Shown: one piece after another, positions 1-6,632 of the stretch
Numbering within the stretch: the stretch's first letter is position 1
Layout of the letters: every line of letters begins with the position of its first letter
Source of the DNA: JAQVUB01 sp033809415
GTDB lineage: Bacteria > Verrucomicrobiota > Lentisphaeria > Oligosphaerales > Oligosphaeraceae
Assembly: GCA_033809415.1 (NCBI GenBank)
Contig: JAPXLT010000173.1
Location: forward strand, 1 to 10,081
Reading direction: 5' to 3'
DNA length: 10,081 nucleotides
Position numbers and translations under genes: made by a program
The notes under the pieces: generated by a model
The model's input: the letters and a program-made list of their open reading frames with translations, nothing else
What the model was told of the DNA's origin: nothing
Databases searched by the model: none

Positions 1-30
1 AAAGTTTTTTTCTCGCCGGTAAAGTCATGA

Positions 31-75
31 TTGGCCTTCTGAAAGGAAATGTTTTCATTTTCTTTCAGAAGCCAA
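31..75. repeat. Hairpin with 18 Watson-Crick pairs
   Basis: TTGGC at 31-35 pairs with GCCAA at 71-75. After a single bulged C at 36, TTCTGAAAG at 37-45 pairs with CTTTCAGAA at 62-70. G46 faces T61, which is a G-U wobble in RNA, and AAAT at 47-50 pairs with ATTT at 57-60. The loop is GTTTTC (51-56). A nearly uninterrupted 19-pair stem with a 6-base loop is far stronger than chance. There is no T-tract after it, so it does not look like an intrinsic terminator on the + strand. The wobble pair is compatible with selection at the RNA level, but one copy cannot show that. Confidence 0.85.
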
Positions 76-90
76 TCTTGACGATGTTGC

Positions 91-202
91 ACTTTGGAAA
101 GGGCCGGAGGCAAGGGCTTTCACGTATAAATGGGGGGAACCGCGAAGCGGGGGGAAACCGTTTATGCCGTGAAAGCCCTTGCCGGAAGGGCATTTCCAAA
201 GT
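91..202. repeat. Long imperfect palindrome (112 bases)
   Basis: ACTTTGGAAA at 91-100 pairs perfectly with 193-202. After an internal loop (101-108 opposite 184-192), the 16 bases at 109-124 pair perfectly with 168-183. ATAAA at 126-130 then pairs with TTTAT at 161-165. The apex (131-160) carries a small CCGC-GAA-GCGG hairpin at 140-150 and a near-direct repeat: GGGGGGAACCG at 132-142 and GGGGGGAAACCG at 149-160. The arms total 31 Watson-Crick pairs, enough to extrude as a cruciform or to fold as a long RNA stem. A reading frame of 67 codons crosses it on the + strand, but its content is dictated by the palindrome and it resembles no protein I recognise. Confidence 0.9.
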
Positions 203-258
203 ACGGCGGAGAACTCCGACCGCTTCTTGATGCCCCTCTAAGCCACGGCAGAGAGTGA

Positions 259-801
259 AACTTTATCTTTTTCCCAAACACCGGAAGAACCGTTAATGGG
301 TTTTTGTGGTACGGATTTTCTTTAGAGGGATTAGTTGCTTTTTCGTTGGGAATCCTGCTTCGACGCCAAGAATATCATCTTGAGAATATATATATATCAT
401 ATTTAGCACTTGCTTTGGGAATTATTTTTTGGATTAGTTCATTTTGTTTTCAAAGCGTCAGTGGATTATTAATTTCTTTAATGATTCCTTGTTTGGCGTA
501 TGCAGTTTGGTATTGGATGCCGTCAAATCCCTTTCCACGTATTTTCATCAATTCGTCATTTTTTATCTATCTTTGTCATACAATTTTTATAGGATATTTA
601 CAATCATTTCCTAATATAATACCTGTAACGGATACATTATTTGGTTTCATTTTGCATTGGTTGGCTCCTATTACATTGTCGATCCTCACAGCAGTTTTTC
701 TACACAGGGTTTCACCTCGCTTTTATTCTTTCCTAATAGGTGGAAGACGACTTGGGGTAATATTAATATTCATTAATCTGTCCAATTATGCCATTTTTTG
801 A
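259..801 (+). pseudogene. Acyltransferase-3 family membrane protein, 5'-truncated remnant
   Basis: The open frame runs from just after the stop at 256-258 to the stop ending at 801. It has no ATG at a sensible place; the first candidate start is TTG at 304, which would give 165 residues. The protein is hydrophobic, with about five membrane segments (from the TTG, roughly residues 4-19, 30-48, 52-70, 82-100 and 112-135). The SSFFIYLCH motif at residues 84-92 resembles the C-terminal part of acyltransferase-3 (OafA/NodX-like) proteins, which move acetyl or other acyl groups onto cell-surface sugars. Family members are usually 330-400 residues and carry their catalytic His and Arg residues in the N-terminal half, which is missing here. 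Loss of activity is therefore inferred. The start of the remnant coincides with the edge of the repeat-rich element at 1-264. Its 3' end overlaps the next gene by 14 bases, as in an intact operon. Confidence 0.7.
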
Positions 802-1777
802 AATTTTTATTCCAGTCTATAACGGCATTGAGTACTTGAACGAGACAGTAAATTCACTGCTGTCTCAAACATTTCGGGACTTTACCGTCATCTTTGTTGA
901 TGATGGGTCAACAGATGGGAGTGTTGAATTTCTCGAATCAGTATGTAAAGAAAATTTCCACTTTCGTTTGTTGCAGAAAAAACACGAAGGAAGTGTGCCG
1001 TTTTCATGGAAATTAATAATTCCAAAATTAGTTGGCAAGTACATTCAGTATATGTCTCAGGATGACGTAATCGAACCTGAATATCTTCAAAAAAATTACA
1101 AACTTATTGTACAAATACAAGAACCTGACGCAATAGTTCCCACAGTCGAATTTTGGGAAAAACCATCTGGAAATCGTATTGATCGCGGTTGGCATGGTTT
1201 AATTGGTGTTGATTCATTAATAGCAGGCAGGGAAGCCTATGAAGCTGCACTTGATTATTCAATTCCAGGTTTTTGCTGCTGGAAATTAGCCATTATAAAA
1301 TCAATTCCATTTATATGTGAGGCTTTTAATAGCGATGAATTAATGCAAAGATTATGGTTTTTGCAATGCAAAACAGTTGTCTTCTCTGATGCAATATTTC
1401 GCTACAGGAATCATAATCCGAATGCTATAACAAAAAAATTCACTTATCGACACTATTCGAGCTTGCTGACAAACATGCGGCTATTTGAATCGATGAAAAA
1501 CAACGGAATTCCGAAAGAGCGTATCGGGTTTTTCGGTTCAAGGTATTATCAAGGATTATTTGCACTGATGCGTGTTTTTTTATCAGAGAAGAATTCATAT
1601 TCCTTCGATCAGAAACAACAGTGTCAGCTATTATTTAAACAAGCTTTTCAAAAATTTAGATTGTATACTTGCTTTTGTGACAGGAATATCAAAGGAATAA
1701 TATACCGAACTTCTGCAATTTCTTATTCCATGCTTTGTTTTATTACAGGAGTTCTACAGCGATTTTCAAAAAATTGA
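788..1777 (+). CDS. Family 2 glycosyltransferase (GT-A fold)
   Basis: This 329-residue protein begins MPFFEIFIPVYNGIEYL, the usual first beta strand and nucleotide-binding loop of GT2 enzymes. The donor-binding DDG lies at 38-40 within VDDGSTDGS, and the metal-binding DxD-like motif is SQDD at 90-93. A likely acidic base lies in NSDELMQRL (181-189). It should transfer a sugar from a nucleotide-sugar donor to a lipid-linked glycan at the cytoplasmic side of the inner membrane; donor and acceptor are unknown. The C-terminal 100 or so residues are basic and aromatic-rich without a clear membrane helix. No Shine-Dalgarno is evident before the ATG, and the start lies inside the end of the acyltransferase remnant, so translation may once have been coupled to that gene. 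It is notably AT-rich (17 G+C in 60 bases at 1081-1140). Confidence 0.92.
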   Translation: MPFFEIFIPVYNGIEYLNETVNSLLSQTFRDFTVIFVDDGSTDGSVEFLESVCKENFHFRLLQKKHEGSVPFSWKLIIPKLVGKYIQYMSQDDVIEPEYLQKNYKLIVQIQEPDAIVPTVEFWEKPSGNRIDRGWHGLIGVDSLIAGREAYEAALDYSIPGFCCWKLAIIKSIPFICEAFNSDELMQRLWFLQCKTVVFSDAIFRYRNHNPNAITKKFTYRHYSSLLTNMRLFESMKNNGIPKERIGFFGSRYYQGLFALMRVFLSEKNSYSFDQKQQCQLLFKQAFQKFRLYTCFCDRNIKGIIYRTSAISYSMLCFITGVLQRFSKN

Positions 1778-1795
1778 TTGAGTAGTTGTCTATCC

Positions 1796-2710
1796 ATGTT
1801 TCTTTCAATTATCATTCCTGTTTATAACTTGCTCGAGTATCTTCCACGGTGTGTATCGTCGATATGCGAACAATCCTTTACTAACTGGGAAATGCTACTG
1901 ATTGACGATGGTTCAACTGATGGATCAGAAGATTTGTGTGATCAATTTGCTGCAAGTGATCCACGGATTCGTGTTTTTCATAAACCTAATGGAGGCGTTT
2001 CCTCTGCTCGGAATTTTGGCTTAAGATATGCGTCCGGGGATTATATTTTATTTGTTGACAGTGATGACTTTTTATTGCCTGGAGCCTTGTCTTGCCTGAG
2101 GAATGTTCTCCAGCAGCATCCCCGTTGCGATATTTTGCAGTTTGGGTTTCAGGAAGGCGAGAATACATACTGCTCAGCCGAAGACGCTTTCAGGACAGCG
2201 GAAGATTTTTTTCTATCTGGCGGCATGCCCCTTCGGACTGTTTGGGGAAGTCTTTTTCGGAAAAGTATTGTTGACGGCATCCAATTTCCGGATGGGATTC
2301 CTGTTGGCGAAGATACAGAGTTTTCCACCCGATGTTACTTTAAGGCAAATTATATTGGCGTTATATCACGTCCACTCTATCACTACCGCATCACCGCTGG
2401 CAGTGCCATTCGTTCTCCCTTTTCTCCTAAAAAAGTCAGAAGCATCCTGTCTGTAATCCATAATTTACAGGACTCCATTCGTCCTCGTAATAGTGCTGAA
2501 AGCCGGGCATTAGCCTTGGTATTGGAACAACTCCGGATGAGCTTTTTCCAAACCCTTTATTATGCAGGAGCAGAGCAAAAAAAACTGCTCAAGGAATATT
2601 ATGCCTCAGGCTTTGCCCCTGTTCAACGAATCAACAGTTTGCGATTCGCCGAATCCTTTCCAAGGCTATATTTTATGTATCTTCATTACATCCGGCGTAT
2701 TCCAAAATAA
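1796..2710 (+). CDS. Family 2 glycosyltransferase (GT-A fold)
   Basis: This is a 304-residue GT2 enzyme starting MFLSIIIPVYNLLEYL. Key motifs are DDG at 37-39 (IDDGSTDGS), the NGGVSSARNFGL acceptor-side segment at 65-76, DSDD at 88-91 for metal and diphosphate, and GED at 171-173 as the likely catalytic-base region. RPLYHYRITAGSAIR at 192-206 is also typical of O-antigen and capsule GT2 proteins. An in-frame TTG at 1778, directly after the previous stop, would add six residues. I chose the ATG at 1796 because the first beta strand then starts at residue 2, as in homologues. Neither start has a good ribosome binding site. It lies 18 bases after the preceding GT2 and is probably co-transcribed with it. 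The two GT2 proteins share only family motifs, so they are not a recent duplication. Confidence 0.92.
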   Translation: MFLSIIIPVYNLLEYLPRCVSSICEQSFTNWEMLLIDDGSTDGSEDLCDQFAASDPRIRVFHKPNGGVSSARNFGLRYASGDYILFVDSDDFLLPGALSCLRNVLQQHPRCDILQFGFQEGENTYCSAEDAFRTAEDFFLSGGMPLRTVWGSLFRKSIVDGIQFPDGIPVGEDTEFSTRCYFKANYIGVISRPLYHYRITAGSAIRSPFSPKKVRSILSVIHNLQDSIRPRNSAESRALALVLEQLRMSFFQTLYYAGAEQKKLLKEYYASGFAPVQRINSLRFAESFPRLYFMYLHYIRRIPK

Positions 2711-2855
2711 TTTACTTGTATCGTTTTATACTTGATCAAAAACATTGCATTGTTGTTAAACAACTTAGTCATAACTGCTCAGGTAAAGCAATTAGTGAAA
2801 TTTTAAACATCTAACCTTTAGAAACTTAAGAAATGTTATCAATGAGATTTTTCAT
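2711..2855. other. AT-rich intergenic gap with a short dyad
   Basis: This 145-base stretch separates the GT2 pair from the family 25 glycosyltransferase and is the longest gap between genes in the window. It carries a perfect 13-base dyad, GTTGTT-A-AACAAC, at 2752-2764. TATACT at 2727-2732 resembles a -10 box but has no -35 box at suitable spacing. I see no T-tracted hairpin and no recognisable gene remnant. It may hold a weak promoter or simply be a recombination joint; neither is demonstrated. Confidence 0.4.
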
Positions 2856-3623
2856 ATGAAGGTCTTTGTCATAAATCTTGATCGTGATATCGAGCGAATG
2901 AAAGCAGCCGAAGATCAATTAAGGCGACTTCATGTTGAGTTCGAACGCATCAGTGCTGTTGACGGGAAAGAGCTATCGATTGAAGAACAAAAAAAATCTG
3001 TAAATTCTTTTCGATGGAAGTGTGCAGTTGGGAGACCATTTACTTTAGGTGAAATTGGCTGTGCATTATCCCATATTGCATTATACCATCGTGTTGTTGA
3101 GGAAAAGCTTCCTCTTGCGTGCGTTTTAGAAGATGACGTGATTTTAGATGAGCGTTTCCCTAAAGTATTATCCGATTTGATGAATCTTTTTGATGAAAAA
3201 AAACCTCAAGTGTTTTTATTGAGCAATCATTCAGACTCTCAAGGGCAGTTAGGAGACGGATATATTGGCTATATGACGCCAGCAAATGTGTACGATACAT
3301 CGCTAAAACGGATTTCAGGGGATATGTTTGCTGAAGGATATGTGGTTACATACGAAGGTGCCAAAGCGTTGCTTAAAATGAATTATCCAATTATTACGCC
3401 GTGTGATTGGTGGACACGATGGGTAAAATTGGGAGCTATTGAATTGTATCACGCTTTTCCCACTGTTTGTCGCCAGAATAAGCATGCATACGATTCTCAT
3501 ACTATAGTAGGAATGGTGAAATCAACACGGGCTTTGTCACTTCCACGTAAAATTATTCATTTTAAAAAACGGATATTTGGCATCACAATAGATAAGATAT
3601 TGACGATTTTGTTTGGGAGGTAA
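2856..3623 (+). CDS. Family 25 glycosyltransferase (LPS/lipooligosaccharide type)
   Basis: The 255-residue protein opens with MKVFVINLDRDIERM, followed by ISAVDGKEL at 32-40, GEIGCALSHIALY at 65-77 and the acidic LEDDV at 91-95. This order of motifs is characteristic of GT25 (the LgtB/LpsA/Lex2B group), which typically adds galactose or glucose to lipooligosaccharide in Gram-negative bacteria. The EDD motif binds the metal and nucleotide-sugar. CDWW at 183-186 corresponds to the conserved Asp-aromatic site late in the family. Length is normal. The ATG at 2856 is preceded by a weak TGAGA about 8 bases upstream. The family is the best single clue that this is a Gram-negative locus. The actual sugar cannot be read from the sequence. 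Confidence 0.93.
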   Translation: MKVFVINLDRDIERMKAAEDQLRRLHVEFERISAVDGKELSIEEQKKSVNSFRWKCAVGRPFTLGEIGCALSHIALYHRVVEEKLPLACVLEDDVILDERFPKVLSDLMNLFDEKKPQVFLLSNHSDSQGQLGDGYIGYMTPANVYDTSLKRISGDMFAEGYVVTYEGAKALLKMNYPIITPCDWWTRWVKLGAIELYHAFPTVCRQNKHAYDSHTIVGMVKSTRALSLPRKIIHFKKRIFGITIDKILTILFGR

Positions 3624-3695
3624 TTAACCCTCTCTAAACATGATTTTTTCTAAATCCGCAGGTGCTCAGAAGATTATTCAAGGTTGAACACTGAC

Positions 3696-4202
3696 ATGCT
3701 TCATCCCAAAAGACTTTTTTTATATAATTTGCTGAACAGATTCATTCCGGAAACTTCTGCTTTTGCTTTCAAACGGGCCTTGTTGCGCTGGTGCGGCGCA
3801 CGTGTAGGGAAAAACGTACGGATTTGTTCATCGGCGACTTTTCTTGGCACCGGGGAATTAATTATCGGCGCTAACACCTGGATTGGTCATTGCTCTTTGA
3901 TCATTGCTTCTAGTACCGTTACCATCGGCGAAAAAGTCGATATTGCTCCCAAGGTATATATTGGCACCGGGACCCATGTCAGCAATTTTGACGGCGATCG
4001 ATGTGCTGGTACTGGGATTAATAAAGATATTGTCATCGGAGACGGTTGTTGGATTGGTGCCTGCGCTACGATCCTGCCTGGGGTTTCAATTGGCAAAATG
4101 AGTATCATTGGTGCCGGGGCTCTAGTCAACAAATCCCTCCCTGAGCGAGTCACAGCTGTTGGAGTGCCAGCAAAAATCCTCTGCCAACATCCCCAGAAAT
4201 AA
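3696..4202 (+). CDS. Left-handed beta-helix (hexapeptide) O-acetyltransferase
   Basis: This is a 168-residue protein with an N-terminal helical part (about 1-35) followed by hexapeptide repeats from about 36 to 147, such as IGANTWIGHCSLI, VTIGEKVDIAPKVYIG and IVIGDGCWIGACATILPGVSIG. The loop GTGTHVSNFDGD at 90-101 supplies a candidate catalytic His94, as in the galactoside/colanic-acid acetyltransferase group (LacA/WcaF-like). It ends with the usual VGVPAKIL. It should act as a cytoplasmic trimer using acetyl-CoA to O-acetylate a sugar or a glycan intermediate. An in-frame TTG at 3684 would add four residues; AGAAG upstream could serve it, while AAGG at 3680-3683 sits rather far from the ATG, so the start is uncertain. 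With the upstream acyltransferase broken, this may be the only working acetylation gene visible here. Confidence 0.9.
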   Translation: MLHPKRLFLYNLLNRFIPETSAFAFKRALLRWCGARVGKNVRICSSATFLGTGELIIGANTWIGHCSLIIASSTVTIGEKVDIAPKVYIGTGTHVSNFDGDRCAGTGINKDIVIGDGCWIGACATILPGVSIGKMSIIGAGALVNKSLPERVTAVGVPAKILCQHPQK

Positions 4203-4215
4203 TTGTTATATCGTA

Positions 4216-5448
4216 ATGATTCTCAAGATATTATCCATATTTGTAGCAGCCCTAATGGTCAATCGTGCTGTCTGGTTTACGCCTGATTTTGGAAACTTCT
4301 ACTATGTTCTTATTGCGATTTCGTTAGCATTATTGCTGGTTCTTTCGCACAAACATCTTTCTATCTCCTTTTCAGGCATAATACTGATTTTGGTATGTGC
4401 AATCAGCATTGTTTTCAATGATATTCCTGTCTTTTTCCGCCCGTGGTCGCGATTAGGTATTTTCAGCGTAACTATTTTTCTGGTTGGTCCATTTATCAAT
4501 GGCTCCATCCTCATGAAATTTCGTAAGATGGTCTTCTGGTATGTCCAATATCTTTTTGTTGCGATAACGTTACTCTCGCTAATCGGTCGTTTTACCGGAT
4601 TATCAAAATTCCAGGGAGGATACTGGTGTGGCGTGACAACACACTCCATGCTTCTGGGAATGATCGCAGCCAATACAACTATATTTTTGCTTTACGAACT
4701 GGTATCCAGGCCTGATGTACGTGGAAAAGCCAGAATTGCTCTTTCAGGGAGCCTTTTTATCAGTCTGCTGTTGGTAATGGGAGCTGGTTCGAGAGCGGCA
4801 TTTCTGGCTTGTGTGGCCGGAATCAGCGTGTTTTGTTATATGGCCTTTCAACAACATCGGAAGAAATTCATTAAATTTTTTCTGCCGGCTCTATTGGTAC
4901 TGTTTTGCACATATCAAATCTGGGACCCATTTTTGGATCAGATAAGACGAAAAAATAACAATGATTTGACAACCTTGAATTTGAATACCAGAGAAAGCTT
5001 ATGGGAAAAGAACTGGGAATCCTTTAAGGGGAATCCAGTTTTTGGAGTCGGCTTTGCCAGCATTGAAGTTGAACCTGGAGCGTTTCAAGGTTTTTCAGAA
5101 AGTAGCGGTCAAGTTGAAACAGGGAGTTCCTGGCTCACCGTTTTATCCATGACAGGGATTCTTGGCGGAATATGCATAGCATCCATCATGCTGATGACTA
5201 CAGCACAACTTCGGAGAATTACCGGGGCAAAGAATCATGTTGGGGCATTTCTTACAGGGCTTTTAGTGTTTTACTGTGTACACATGTGTGCTGAAGGGTA
5301 CATTTTTGCGGGCGGTTCGGTCGCTTTTTTCAATTTCTGGCTACTTCTGGGCGCTATCTTCGCTTATGATGATTTCGAGAGAAAAAAACTTTCAGAGAGT
5401 GTGAATAGTCAGTCAACAACAAGTCTTGCAGGCTCGGCACTGGCATGA
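4216..5448 (+). CDS. O-antigen polymerase/ligase family membrane protein (Wzy_C-like)
   Basis: This 410-residue protein is mostly hydrophobic, with about 10-12 likely membrane segments (for example around 27-44, 53-69, 81-97, 107-125, 142-160, 195-211, 219-234, 305-330, 343-360 and 365-384) and a large polar loop at about 235-303. The loop has NTRESLW (257-263) and NPVFGVGF (273-280), matching the (G)R-x-x-x-W and GxGF signatures of the Wzy_C/O-antigen ligase family. GVTTHSMLLG at 139-148 and GSRAAF at 191-196 are further family motifs. Known members either polymerise repeat units (Wzy) or attach the finished chain to lipid A-core (WaaL); motifs alone do not separate the two, though the locus favours Wzy. 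A frame from TTG at 4159 overlaps the acetyltransferase by 44 bases. The ATG at 4216 is preferred because the first membrane segment follows at once. The stop overlaps the next start in ATGA. Confidence 0.88.
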   Translation: MILKILSIFVAALMVNRAVWFTPDFGNFYYVLIAISLALLLVLSHKHLSISFSGIILILVCAISIVFNDIPVFFRPWSRLGIFSVTIFLVGPFINGSILMKFRKMVFWYVQYLFVAITLLSLIGRFTGLSKFQGGYWCGVTTHSMLLGMIAANTTIFLLYELVSRPDVRGKARIALSGSLFISLLLVMGAGSRAAFLACVAGISVFCYMAFQQHRKKFIKFFLPALLVLFCTYQIWDPFLDQIRRKNNNDLTTLNLNTRESLWEKNWESFKGNPVFGVGFASIEVEPGAFQGFSESSGQVETGSSWLTVLSMTGILGGICIASIMLMTTAQLRRITGAKNHVGAFLTGLLVFYCVHMCAEGYIFAGGSVAFFNFWLLLGAIFAYDDFERKKLSESVNSQSTTSLAGSALA

Positions 5449-6632
5449 AATACATTTTTCTGACTAATATTGTTTCACCGCATCAATTGCCTTGGTGCCG
5501 TGAATTTGTAAAGCTGGCAGGTGAAACAAATTTCCTATATTTGGCCTTCGAAAAGATGCATAGCCAACGAGTTGATCTGGGCTGGGGAGATGATTCGGAA
5601 AGTTGGATTCAAGTGCTGGAAGAAAATCCGGAAAGCGAAAATTTGTGCCAGTTATTGGAAACTTGTGATGTTCTCTTCTGTACCTTGCGCAGATTTGATC
5701 TGTTTCAGAGGCGTGCAACAAGGGGTTTGAAATCATTTTATCTTTTTGAGCGTTGGTTTAAGCCGCCATTCGGCATGTTACGAATGCTGCATCCTGGCTA
5801 TTTGAGCATGTGCTCCCAAGCTGCAAAGACGTTTTCTCTTGAACATGTATATCTTATGCCAATCGGCATTTTTGCAGTTCAGGATATGGCGAGAATGCTT
5901 GCTGTATTGCGTGGAAAACTCCAATACACGCTACAACCGCCCGTTATAAAAGGCTTTTCTCGTAAGCCCATGGCTGTTATTGACCAGGATGCCTATTCAG
6001 GACCTGCCGCAATGCGTCTCTGGGGATATTTTGTCGAGCCAAGTAGTGGTCCAAGCCACCCTGCTGCATCAAGCATCCCCCGTATTTTATGGTGTGGTCG
6101 GATGTTAGACTGGAAGCGGGTTGATACATTGGTGAAAGCATGTGTCGTGTTGTTGCAGCAAGGTGAAAAACTTCATTTGCGATTGATTGGATATGGACCT
6201 GAGGAAGCCCGGCTGCGTCGTTTGGCCGGGAGTTGGCTTAAAGATGACGATGCCGAGGCTGGGATTTCTTTTCATCCTCCGGTTGAAATTGGCGCTATTC
6301 GTGGGATTATGCAGCAGTCGGATGTCTATGTGTTATGCAGCGATGGCGGTGAAGGCTGGGGTGCAGTGGTCAATGAAGCCATGGCCGAGGGTTGCACAGT
6401 AATCGGCACGCATGAGGCAGGCAGTTCTGCAACCATGATTGAGCATGGCGTCAATGGTTGGCTTTTTCCGGCTGGCGATGTCAGGAGACTGACCGAATGC
6501 CTTCGGAGCGAGATTCAACGCATACAGCGCGGTGAACCGAATCGATTGGGCCAAGCTGCTGCCAGGACATTGTCCGAGGTGTGGAGTCCGGCGGCAGCAG
6601 CGCAAGCACTATTGCAGGAGATTGCTCAATGA
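5445..6632 (+). CDS. GT4-type glycosyltransferase (GT-B fold)
   Basis: This is a 395-residue protein with two Rossmann domains. The N-terminal half starts MKYIFLTNIVSPHQLPWCREF and is the divergent, acceptor-binding half. The C-terminal half has the donor-site motifs: ILWCGRMLDWKRVDTLV at 214-230, LRLIGYGPEEARLRRL at 245-260, and the EX7E pair in GEGWGAVVNEAM (Glu303 and Glu311). A retaining transfer from a nucleotide-sugar is expected from the family. The segment PSSGPSHPAASSIPR at about 199-213 looks like an inter-domain linker. It starts inside the stop of the polymerase gene (ATGA, 5445-5448) and its own stop overlaps the next gene the same way, so the three are probably translated in a coupled manner. 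G+C is clearly higher than in the genes at 304-1777. Confidence 0.92.
   Translation: MKYIFLTNIVSPHQLPWCREFVKLAGETNFLYLAFEKMHSQRVDLGWGDDSESWIQVLEENPESENLCQLLETCDVLFCTLRRFDLFQRRATRGLKSFYLFERWFKPPFGMLRMLHPGYLSMCSQAAKTFSLEHVYLMPIGIFAVQDMARMLAVLRGKLQYTLQPPVIKGFSRKPMAVIDQDAYSGPAAMRLWGYFVEPSSGPSHPAASSIPRILWCGRMLDWKRVDTLVKACVVLLQQGEKLHLRLIGYGPEEARLRRLAGSWLKDDDAEAGISFHPPVEIGAIRGIMQQSDVYVLCSDGGEGWGAVVNEAMAEGCTVIGTHEAGSSATMIEHGVNGWLFPAGDVRRLTECLRSEIQRIQRGEPNRLGQAAARTLSEVWSPAAAAQALLQEIAQ
6616..6620 (+). promoter_or_regulatory. Ribosome binding site AGGAG that fixes the start at 6629
   Basis: AGGAG lies 8 bases before the ATG at 6629. The longer in-frame GTG at 6581 has no such site and would bury the usual first beta strand behind 16 extra residues. 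The site sits inside the end of the preceding gene. Confidence 0.8.

Larger units (their letters stand above)
1..264. mobile_element. Candidate non-coding mobile element (MITE-like), possibly incomplete on the left
   Basis: This stretch contains no convincing gene but is densely folded. The outermost bases look like imperfect terminal inverted repeats: the left end reads AAAGTTT, a short T-run, then CTCGCCG, and the reverse complement of 247-264 reads AAAGTTTCACTCTCTGCCG. Inside lie a strong hairpin (31-75) and a long palindrome (91-202). Immediately to the right begins the coding sequence of an acyltransferase that lacks its N-terminal half, and the in-frame stop at 256-258 lies inside the putative right terminal repeat. 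That arrangement is what an insertion would leave. No transposase is encoded, so a MITE, a transposon end or a mobile structured-RNA element are all possible. The left end coincides with the window edge, so the true boundary and any target-site duplication cannot be seen. The element call is inference; the inverted repeats are observed. Confidence 0.4.

Noticed and set aside
31..75. Intrinsic terminator
   Set aside because: The stem is strong, but it is A/T-mixed and is followed by TCTTGACG instead of a T-tract on the + strand.
78..106. Promoter with TTGACG as the -35 box
   Set aside because: At 17 bases' spacing the expected -10 region is GGGCCG, and no TATAAT-like hexamer occurs nearby.
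27..230. 67-codon open frame on the + strand
   Set aside because: It runs straight through the hairpin and the palindrome, has no ribosome binding site, and its residues simply mirror the repeat; no family resemblance is seen.
1778..1795. TTG start for the second GT2 gene
   Set aside because: It follows the previous stop directly, has no ribosome binding site, and would add six residues ahead of the normal first strand.
788..2710. Recent tandem duplication of the two GT2 genes
   Set aside because: They share only the general GT2 motifs; the sequence between motifs and the C-terminal halves do not match.
4159..4215. TTG start for the polymerase/ligase gene
   Set aside because: It would overlap the acetyltransferase by 44 bases and add a polar 19-residue tail in front of the first membrane segment; the ATG at 4216 fits better.
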